This document shows, in pieces, positions 57,811 to 64,000 of a stretch of DNA of 64,000 nucleotides. A program made the position numbers and the translations under genes. The DNA is taken from contig NZ_CP011477.1 in NCBI RefSeq assembly GCF_001010805.1, forward strand, positions 2,247,001 to 2,311,000. Reading direction: 5' to 3'. This DNA is from Spongiibacter sp. IMCC21906 (GTDB taxonomy: Bacteria; Pseudomonadota; Gammaproteobacteria; Pseudomonadales; Spongiibacteraceae). Under the pieces are notes generated by a model. That model worked only from the letters and a program-made list of their open reading frames with translations. It ran no database searches and was not told where the DNA came from. Positions within the stretch are counted from its first letter, which is position 1, and every line of letters starts with the position of its first letter.

Positions 57811-58905
57811 TTATTCAGTAAGGCAATTGGGGTCGAAGCGATATTCTTCTGCTAGCCACTGGCAAACCTCCACCGCAGCAGGATGATCAATTTCTTGGTA
57901 TTGTTTGATCAGATCCTTTTTGTCTGCGATAGCGATATTGTCCAAGCCCTGCTCTTGAAAAATTTGCCAGTCACGCAGCAACAATGACTGTAACGCTTTC
58001 GGCCACCGGGAAATCCCAGCTCCCAGCCCATAGCGGTTATTTGACTGAGCTGCATTTACGCCTGTATACCCCCCCAAATTTGCCGCCAAACCGACAGATG
58101 GGTTTAGTGTAGACAGCGCTGAAGCATTTAGCGAAAACGGGTTCATCGGGTTTGAAAAATGACCCGAACATAGCTCAGGAATCGCAGGACTGCGATTAGC
58201 AAAGGGGGCCAAGTGTAAGAAACGGCTGGTCTTGCGACCATCGTTAACGGGATAGTTGTCCCACAGCAGCGGGGCTCTGCCGAGGGTCTCGGTTGCCGAC
58301 TGAATATCTTCCGCCGTAATACGATCACTCACCACTTTATTGCCCGTCCACAGTAACTGGACTTCTGCCGGTAAGCCTTGGTGCAAATCTTCAAAATAGC
58401 CTTCTGGACGGCGACCAAACAGAGTTTCGAGTATGGGGTCAAAACTGTAGTAACTGGGGCAAACGGCAATCTGAGTATCCGGCAACTGTTCAATAACAGC
58501 GGATACCACGCGTAATTGGTTGGCAGCTAGCTGCGGATTGCCCGCAGGAAGGTCATCAAACAACACCCAAAGGCTATCCGGTTTGAGCTGGGCAATGCTG
58601 CGCAGCTTGTCAGCCAAGCGGTGCATATCACGAGGTTTAACCTCGGCTTGCAGCCCCACCGGTGACAAACCCAGCCCCCAGGACAAACTGGCATTCTTAA
58701 AGTTAGCCGCTAATTGAGATAAATTCTGGACATGTTCTGTACTGAAAGCGTCTTGCCAATGGCTACGCAGGCTGACATCGCCTTTAGGGGCATACACATA
58801 CGACTGAATGCCCCACTGCAACATGTGTTCTGGCAAGCTAAAGCGCTGAGGCCAAGTCCATTGACGACCGTAAAACCCCTCGACAATGCCATACTGAAAA
58901 GCCAT
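57811..58905 (-). CDS. GH84-type beta-N-acetylglucosaminidase (O-GlcNAcase-like)
   Basis: A 364-residue protein made essentially of the GH84 catalytic barrel. It starts GIVEGFYGRQWTW, then has YVYAPKGD (residues 37-43) and the catalytic Asp pair Asp117-Asp118 in WVLFDDLPAG. ELLWTGNKVVSDRIT-type and LLWDNYPVNDG regions also match the family. GH84 enzymes remove O-linked N-acetylglucosamine or act on hyaluronan-like sugars. There is no signal peptide, so it should act in the cytoplasm. Its natural substrate is unknown. No sugar-transport genes are beside it. Confidence 0.82.
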   Translation of the reverse strand: MAFQYGIVEGFYGRQWTWPQRFSLPEHMLQWGIQSYVYAPKGDVSLRSHWQDAFSTEHVQNLSQLAANFKNASLSWGLGLSPVGLQAEVKPRDMHRLADKLRSIAQLKPDSLWVLFDDLPAGNPQLAANQLRVVSAVIEQLPDTQIAVCPSYYSFDPILETLFGRRPEGYFEDLHQGLPAEVQLLWTGNKVVSDRITAEDIQSATETLGRAPLLWDNYPVNDGRKTSRFLHLAPFANRSPAIPELCSGHFSNPMNPFSLNASALSTLNPSVGLAANLGGYTGVNAAQSNNRYGLGAGISRWPKALQSLLLRDWQIFQEQGLDNIAIADKKDLIKQYQEIDHPAAVEVCQWLAEEYRFDPNCLTE

Positions 58906-58970
58906 TCAGTCACTCCATTTATGTGCCTAGCTTATTGTGTTAAGCCTCGCTAATTTAAGCTGACACCCAT

Positions 58971-60089
58971 TCAGCCCCGATAATAACGCTGAGCCACATA
59001 GGCTTTTTTACGAGGGCTTACCGGTATTTTTTTATTGCGCACAGCCGCATAAAGTGGCTCCGCAGCATCCAACGCCGCGGTATCGACATAGGCCATGGCG
59101 ATGGGTTTGCCGACGCTGGGACCAAACCCGCCGCTACATACCTCACCAACCACCGCGCCACTGCCATCTAATAACTGACAGCCATCACGTACTGGCGCTT
59201 TGCCATCAATATCCAACAAAACTCGCTTGCGTGATACGCCGTTGTCAATATCCGCCGCGATCACCTCGCTACCAGGATAGCCACCCGCACGAGCACCATT
59301 AGGCCGCCGCACTACCGAAATAGCCCACAGTAAATTTGCCGAAATCGGTGATATTGCCTCACTGAGCTCATGACCATACAGGCATAGCCCAGCCTCTAGG
59401 CGTAACGAATCTCGCGCACCAAGGCCGATAAATTCAACCTCCGCCTCGGCTAGTAGCAATTTAGCCAGTGGCTCTGCTTGGCTTGCTGCCACCGAAAGTT
59501 CATAGCCGTCTTCGCCGGTATAGCCAGAACAGCTTACCCAACAGGGAATGCCCCCCACCTCTACGTCTGCGGTATCCATAAATGTCATGGTGGCCGCAGC
59601 GGCCGCCAACCGCGACAGCACCTCACGTGCTTTCGGTCCCTGCAGCGCCAGCAATGCGCGATCATCAAGCATCTCGCAAGTAATATGGCTCGGCAAGCTG
59701 GCTTTAAGATGAGCGAAATCTGCTGTTTTACAGGCGGCGTTAACCACTAAATGAAAATATTCATCGCAGTTTGCCACCATCAAATCGTCCATCACGCCAC
59801 CGGCATCATTGGTCAGCAAACTATAGCGCTGGCGACCCACTGGAAGGTCAATCACATCAATGGGCATGAGGGCTTCCAAGGCCTCTGCAGCCCCCTCGCC
59901 CGCCACTTTAATCTGCCCCATGTGTGACACATCAAACAAGCCTGCAGCAGCTCGGGTGTGCTGATGCTCCTTTAAAACGCCCAACGGGTATTGCACCGGC
60001 ATGTCATAGCCAGCAAAGGGGACCATTTTTGCGCCCTGCTCCCGGTGCAAATTACAAAGCGGTGTTGTTAGTAACGAGTCAGCAGACAA
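58971..60089 (-). CDS. gcvT: Glycine cleavage system aminomethyltransferase T
   Basis: A 372-residue protein (E. coli 364). The folate-binding region is GLFDVSHMGQIKV. TGEDGYELSV and LGARDSLRLEAGLCLYGHEL are conserved, and the C-terminal barrel is present. It transfers the aminomethyl carbon of glycine to tetrahydrofolate. gcvH and gcvP are not in this window and no glycine riboswitch is seen. The gene lies 35 bases after tatD on the same strand, so it may be co-transcribed with it. Confidence 0.95.
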   Translation of the reverse strand: MSADSLLTTPLCNLHREQGAKMVPFAGYDMPVQYPLGVLKEHQHTRAAAGLFDVSHMGQIKVAGEGAAEALEALMPIDVIDLPVGRQRYSLLTNDAGGVMDDLMVANCDEYFHLVVNAACKTADFAHLKASLPSHITCEMLDDRALLALQGPKAREVLSRLAAAAATMTFMDTADVEVGGIPCWVSCSGYTGEDGYELSVAASQAEPLAKLLLAEAEVEFIGLGARDSLRLEAGLCLYGHELSEAISPISANLLWAISVVRRPNGARAGGYPGSEVIAADIDNGVSRKRVLLDIDGKAPVRDGCQLLDGSGAVVGEVCSGGFGPSVGKPIAMAYVDTAALDAAEPLYAAVRNKKIPVSPRKKAYVAQRYYRG

Positions 60090-60124
60090 AATCGTTAATC
60101 TCCAAATTAAATAGCGAGGCGTGC

Positions 60125-60901
60125 TTAGGCGCCAAGATGGAAAAGCTGGTCAAAGTTACGACTGGTTTGGCTGGCAACATCCGCAAAGGACAGACCTTTT
60201 AATTCCGCCACACACTCAGCCACCTCAACAACATATTTGGGTTCATTTTTTTTGCCGCGGTAAGGCACCGGCGCCAAATAAGGTGAATCGGTTTCGACCA
60301 AAAGCCGCTCCATGGGCACCCGACGAACCACTTCACGCAGCTCCTCCGCGTTTTTAAAGGTGATAATGCCTGAGAAAGAAATGTAATAACCCATTTCAAT
60401 CGCGGCTTCAGCCATTTCCCAGCTTTCGGTAAAGCAGTGCAACACCCCTGCGACATTGGGGTTACCGTGTTCCTGTATCAGTGCCAAGGTATCTTCACGT
60501 GCATTTCGAGTATGTACCACTATCGGCTTGCCACACTGGGCGGATACTCTTAAATGCCGGGCAAAGCTTTGCTGCTGGGCGGCTTTATTGTCCGAACTGT
60601 AGTAATAATCGAGACCGGTCTCACCTATCGCCACAACTTTCGGGTGATCGGCCAGCTTCAGCAAAGTATCTTCTGGGCAGAGGTCGTCACTAATATCTAA
60701 AGGGTGCACCCCCACCGAGGCATAAATATTGTTAAAGCGCTCGGCAATGGCAATCACATCAGGGGCGTTGCCCATATCAATGCCAATACAGAGCAGACGA
60801 TCTACACCGCGTTGCCCGGCTGCATCTACCGCTGCGGCTAGATCACCGTCGTAGGGGTCAAGGTTAATACGATCGAGGTGACAATGACTGTCAACTAACA
60901 T
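60125..60901 (-). CDS. TatD-family metal-dependent hydrolase (YcfH type)
   Basis: A 258-residue TIM-barrel hydrolase. Metal ligands lie in DSHCHLD (residues 4-10), GETGLDYYY (Glu), HTRNA, LHCFTES and ETDSPYLAP. TatD proteins show 3'-5' DNase activity. YcfH sits beside holB and pilZ in many gammaproteobacteria, which fits this context. Not involved in Tat export despite the name. Confidence 0.92.
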   Translation of the reverse strand: MLVDSHCHLDRINLDPYDGDLAAAVDAAGQRGVDRLLCIGIDMGNAPDVIAIAERFNNIYASVGVHPLDISDDLCPEDTLLKLADHPKVVAIGETGLDYYYSSDNKAAQQQSFARHLRVSAQCGKPIVVHTRNAREDTLALIQEHGNPNVAGVLHCFTESWEMAEAAIEMGYYISFSGIITFKNAEELREVVRRVPMERLLVETDSPYLAPVPYRGKKNEPKYVVEVAECVAELKGLSFADVASQTSRNFDQLFHLGA

Positions 60902-60984
60902 GAGAAGTCCGTAAATTTGGGTGAATTTCTGAGGGTTTAGCTATTTCTGAGAGCTTACACTTTTTGTAAATTGATCTCTAAAAA

Positions 60985-61335
60985 TCACATTGTGTGGGTC
61001 GGTTTATCGGATTCAATAACGCCAGCCAGATACGCCTCAATTTTTTTGTGAGCGCTGTTATCTTCACCAATAAACTGAACGCCAATGCCCGCAGCACGAT
61101 TACTTTGGGCCCCTCGGGGGGTAATCCAAATGACCCTACCGGCAATAGGCAACTTTTCGGTTTCATCCATGAGGTTCAACAGCATAAACACCTCATCACC
61201 AACATTATAAGGTTTAGTGGTGGGCACAAACAGGCCGCCATCTTTTATAAACGGCATGTAAGCAGCGTAGAGCACAGCTTTATCTCTGATGGTCAAAGAT
61301 AAAATGCCATTTTTTGCACTTTGTGGACCACTCAT
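60985..61335 (-). CDS. pilZ: PilZ, type IV pilus assembly protein
   Basis: A 116-residue PilZ domain. It lacks the N-terminal RXXXR and the full D/NXSXXG c-di-GMP signatures (it has KDGGLFVPT instead), as in the founding PilZ of Pseudomonas and Xanthomonas, which do not bind c-di-GMP. It acts with FimX and PilB in pilus extension. Downstream of holB. FimL in this window is another pilus regulator. Confidence 0.88.
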   Translation of the reverse strand: MSGPQSAKNGILSLTIRDKAVLYAAYMPFIKDGGLFVPTTKPYNVGDEVFMLLNLMDETEKLPIAGRVIWITPRGAQSNRAAGIGVQFIGEDNSAHKKIEAYLAGVIESDKPTHTM

Positions 61336-61392
61336 GCCTTTAACTCCATAATCTACCGCAAGTGTATTCTGCTTTTGCTTAGTAATAACTAG

Positions 61393-62376
61393 CTACGCAT
61401 TATTGTGACAAAACTGCTGCCAATCCAGCAAAATCCCCTCAAACAATAAGCGTTTATTCAATGCTGCGCCCCGCTGCAATTGGGCAAGGCTTTGTTGTGC
61501 GGTGTCTAACCGGGGGAAAATTGCCGCCGGGTCCAAGCCCTTTAGTCTGTCCCACGGCACGGGGATCTCGGCGTCAGCGCCGACAAGTCGAGTGATTAAC
61601 AACTGCAACCGCCTTACCCACCAAGACAATACGGCGGTGGGCTCGTGTTCTGCAAAAGTCTCTGCCACGGCAACAGCATGAGTTTTACCTGTAAGCATGG
61701 CGGCCAAGGCTTGATCGTACTCTTTAAACCGTTCTAATCCACCACTTTCAAACAAGGCCAAGGCTGTCAGTGGTCGACCACTGCTTTCTTGCATTAGCCT
61801 GTGCAAATCAGCCGAATCAGTAATGGTTTTCTGCAACCACGCCTCACTTACAGCCGGATCAGGTACCTTCATAGCATACTGTAGACAACGTGAACGAATC
61901 GTCGGTAATAAACGGCTAGAAGCATGACTTACTAACAGCAGTAAAGTTTGTTCAGCGGGTTCTTCTAAGGTTTTTAGCAGCGCGTTGGCGGCATTGGTAT
62001 TCATACTCTCGGCCGGATGTATTAAAACAATTTTTTTGCCGTCTTCACGATGAGCCCGCTGCACAGCAAAGCTCTGTAATTCTCTCACTTGGTCGACAGC
62101 AATTTGACGCTTACCTTCCGGGGGCTCCAGCGCCTTAAAATCCGGATGCTGCCGGTCTTTACACCAAAGACAAGACTGGCATTTTCCGCAAGCCATCGCC
62201 GCTTGGGGCTGCTCACATAGCAAATAAGCGGCAAATGCCTTGGCAAACCGGTATTTGCCGATTCCTTCTGGACCTGACAATAAAATCGCATGGGGCAGGC
62301 GATCTTGGTCTTGCAGCGCATTTAAAGTCTGCCAGTAATCACTTTGCCAAGGATAGGCCAGCAGCGCCTCACTCAT
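61393..62376 (-). CDS. holB: DNA polymerase III delta' subunit
   Basis: A 327-residue clamp-loader subunit (E. coli 334). The P-loop-like LSGPEGIGKYRFAKAF is followed by the zinc site CGKCQSCLWC, then SMNTNAANALLKTLEEP and SRLLPTIRSRC with the sensor SRC motif. It helps load the beta clamp. It overlaps tmk by eight bases. Confidence 0.95.
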   Translation of the reverse strand: MSEALLAYPWQSDYWQTLNALQDQDRLPHAILLSGPEGIGKYRFAKAFAAYLLCEQPQAAMACGKCQSCLWCKDRQHPDFKALEPPEGKRQIAVDQVRELQSFAVQRAHREDGKKIVLIHPAESMNTNAANALLKTLEEPAEQTLLLLVSHASSRLLPTIRSRCLQYAMKVPDPAVSEAWLQKTITDSADLHRLMQESSGRPLTALALFESGGLERFKEYDQALAAMLTGKTHAVAVAETFAEHEPTAVLSWWVRRLQLLITRLVGADAEIPVPWDRLKGLDPAAIFPRLDTAQQSLAQLQRGAALNKRLLFEGILLDWQQFCHNNA

Positions 62377-63016
62377 GCGAATCCCTGTGTTGCTGGATCA
62401 ACTGGGTGATAATGCCGCGAATATCAGACTGCACCTCGACCAAAGGCCGATTGGCATCTATCACACAAAATCGCGAGGGCTCAGCGGCAGCTCGCTGCAA
62501 ATAACACTGGCGAACGTCTTCAAAAAAAGTAAGCTTTTCTTGCTCAAACCGATCCAGCTTGCCGCGCTGTCCTGCTCGACTCATGCCCACCTCTACCGGC
62601 GCATCCAGCAGCAGCGTTAAATCGGGGCGCAACTCGCCTTGCACAAGAATTTCAAGCTGGGCAATGGTGGCGTCGCCCATCTGGCGAGCGGCACCTTGAT
62701 AGGCAAAAGTGGCATCGGTAAATCTATCGCACACCACCCATTCTCCCTGATCAAGCCTGGGAAGAATCAACCCGTGCAAATGTTGAGCTCGGGCCGCAAA
62801 AACCAATAGCAGCTCGGTCATGGTCGCCACCTGCTCTTCTCGCGGATTCACCAACAATCCTCGAATATCTTCGGCAAGCGGTGTGCCCCCGGGCTCCCGG
62901 CTCAGCACATGGGCTTGAGATGCCGCATCCAGCAACTGGGAAATCAGCGTCATATTGCTGGATTTACCAACACCTTCGGTGCCTTCAACGGTAATAAAGA
63001 GTCCTCTTTGGCTCAT
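62369..63016 (-). CDS. tmk: Thymidylate kinase
   Basis: A 215-residue kinase that converts dTMP to dTDP. The P-loop is EGTEGVGKSS (residues 11-20). The DRF-type site is CDRFTDATFAYQGAAR, and the Arg-rich LID lies near RAGQRGKLDRFE. It sits between mltG and holB with a five-base gap and an eight-base overlap respectively. Confidence 0.96.
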   Translation of the reverse strand: MSQRGLFITVEGTEGVGKSSNMTLISQLLDAASQAHVLSREPGGTPLAEDIRGLLVNPREEQVATMTELLLVFAARAQHLHGLILPRLDQGEWVVCDRFTDATFAYQGAARQMGDATIAQLEILVQGELRPDLTLLLDAPVEVGMSRAGQRGKLDRFEQEKLTFFEDVRQCYLQRAAAEPSRFCVIDANRPLVEVQSDIRGIITQLIQQHRDSHE

Positions 63017-63021
63017 ATACT

Positions 63022-64000
63022 CTATTTTTCCAGTGCCGGTTTGGGTGTAGGCGATTTTATTGTTGACGGCGGCGCCGAGCGATAATCGCTACGTCGTTTT
63101 AACTGATAGAGCCGTACCGCCGCCTCGTGGGCTTTAAGCGTTGCCGAGAACTGATGGGTACCATCGCCTTTGGCAACAAAAAACAGGGCATCACCATCGC
63201 CAGGATGCAGGGCGGCATTAATCGCTTCCCGTCCCGCCAACGCAATCGGCGTCGGTGGCAAGCCGTGATGACGATACGTATTAAACGGATTGCTGTCGTC
63301 TTTTAAATGCGACAGCCGTAAATTTCCCCGGTAATCTGCGCCCAGACCATAGATGACCGTGGGGTCGGTTTGCAAGCGCATCCCCGCAGCCAAGCGGCGT
63401 GTAAAAACACCAGCAATCGCATCCCGTTCGTAAGCCACACCGGTTTCTTTCTCGATGATGGAGGCCATAACCAGCGCCTGATGTGGCGACTCATAAGGTA
63501 AGCCCGCATCCCGAGCTTGCCATTCCTCCTCCAGCACTCTTAACATTTTGCGGTAAGCCCGCAACAAAATAGAGGCTGGCGAATCGCCCCGATGAAAATC
63601 GTAGGTATCGGGAAAAAACAAGCCTTCCGGGGAGTCTGCCAAAGGCTCTTTCACCCCCAGCAATGCCCACAAGCTGGCATCCGCAGCTAAGGTTTGCGTC
63701 TGAAGGTTCTCTTGCTGCTCCAGGTATTTAATAACTTGTGCAAGAGTCCAGCCTTCTACCAGTGTCAGCTGATGACGTACAACCTCACCAGCTTGCATCA
63801 TCGCCAAGGCATCAGCTACGGTCTGGCCCTCATTGAGGCGATATTCACCAGCGCGAATTTGCGCCGCAGGCGGATACAAACGACCATAAATTTTCAGTGC
63901 CGAGCCGCTTTCAATTAGACCTTGGCTTTGCAGCTGATTCACCATCGCCGAGAAACCCGTACCAGGCGGCAAGACGAAGGCGGCTTGATCTTCTATCTTC
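63022..64000 (-). CDS. mltG: MltG, endolytic murein transglycosylase (5' end beyond window)
   Basis: At least 326 residues are read. A TTG at 63972 is not the start: the frame stays open through KIEDQAAFVLPPGTGFS to the window edge, so the N-terminus with the membrane anchor is missing. The YceG domain has VEGWTLAQVIKYL, FPDTYDFHRGDS, catalytic Glu in ASIIEKETG, and TDPTVIYGLG. It cuts nascent glycan strands at the membrane and so may end peptidoglycan chain growth. Next to tmk as usual. Confidence 0.93.
   Translation of the reverse strand, partial: KIEDQAAFVLPPGTGFSAMVNQLQSQGLIESGSALKIYGRLYPPAAQIRAGEYRLNEGQTVADALAMMQAGEVVRHQLTLVEGWTLAQVIKYLEQQENLQTQTLAADASLWALLGVKEPLADSPEGLFFPDTYDFHRGDSPASILLRAYRKMLRVLEEEWQARDAGLPYESPHQALVMASIIEKETGVAYERDAIAGVFTRRLAAGMRLQTDPTVIYGLGADYRGNLRLSHLKDDSNPFNTYRHHGLPPTPIALAGREAINAALHPGDGDALFFVAKGDGTHQFSATLKAHEAAVRLYQLKRRSDYRSAPPSTIKSPTPKPALEK

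Noticed and set aside
60090-60124. Glycine riboswitch before gcvT
   Set aside because: Only 35 bases separate it from tatD, far too short.

Overview
The window looks like the chromosome of a marine gammaproteobacterium of the Pseudomonas/Cellvibrionales kind; a Spongiibacteraceae-like genome is my best guess, from gene content and order only. The reasons are the tig-clpP-clpX-lon-hupB-ppiD block headed by tRNA-Leu, fimL near dnaQ-rnhA, mltD beside a YejABEF-type transporter, etfBA divergent from etfD, and mltG-tmk-holB-pilZ-tatD. Almost everything is dense, intact housekeeping DNA. The accessory part is the first 4 kb, and the 4.2-7.8 kb stretch is also less conserved.

Region by region. 1-3.9 kb is a decayed defence module: a frameshifted C-terminal scrap of a type I restriction HsdR, then an ATPase plus TOPRIM/RloB-like effector pair whose ATPase gene is split by a complete IS3-family element (1650-3281). 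A tRNA-Leu(TAA) at 4.1 kb points its 3' end at this module. 4.2-7.1 kb holds a subtilisin-fold protease of a variant type with a CFI-box C-terminus, plus a small lipoprotein that resembles the protease's own propeptide. 7.3-12.2 kb has an orphan GspG-like pseudopilin, acuI/yhdH, sohB, a two-TM unknown protein and fimL. 12.3-15.2 kb has dnaQ, rnhA, a methyltransferase and the divergent gloB. 15.2-22.8 kb has mltD and an overlapping five-gene peptide ABC transporter operon. 23-26.6 kb has a tyrosine phosphatase and two 23S rRNA methyltransferases, rlmG and rlmD. 26.7-34.4 kb has a DAHP synthase, a four-gene nfuA cluster, metH and a 39-residue membrane protein with its own ribosome site and terminator. 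34.5-38.9 kb has a DUF2970 protein, cysI with its DUF934 partner, a CPA2 antiporter and a YceI protein. 39-43.5 kb carries the electron-transfer flavoprotein genes etfBA and etfD. 43.5-45.5 kb has a phosphoglycerate dehydrogenase and an Sfp-type phosphopantetheinyl transferase. 45.5-54.2 kb is the proteostasis block. 54.3-57.7 kb is fadBA behind a 31-bp near-symmetric palindrome. 57.8-58.9 kb is a GH84-type glycosidase. 59-64 kb is gcvT, tatD, pilZ, holB, tmk and the mltG gene that runs off the right edge.

Together the fad and etf genes form a fatty-acid oxidation route: FadB/FadA carry out the cycle, and acyl-CoA dehydrogenase electrons pass through EtfBA to EtfD and ubiquinone. Trigger factor, ClpXP, Lon, HU and PpiD form a folding and degradation block with a visible heat-shock-type promoter at lon. 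The most unusual items are the broken defence pair, the protease/lipoprotein pair with an apparent Glu in place of the catalytic His, the 39-residue protein, the fadBA palindrome and the signal-less GH84 enzyme. No plainly new multi-gene system stands out; the protease-lipoprotein pair is the nearest candidate.
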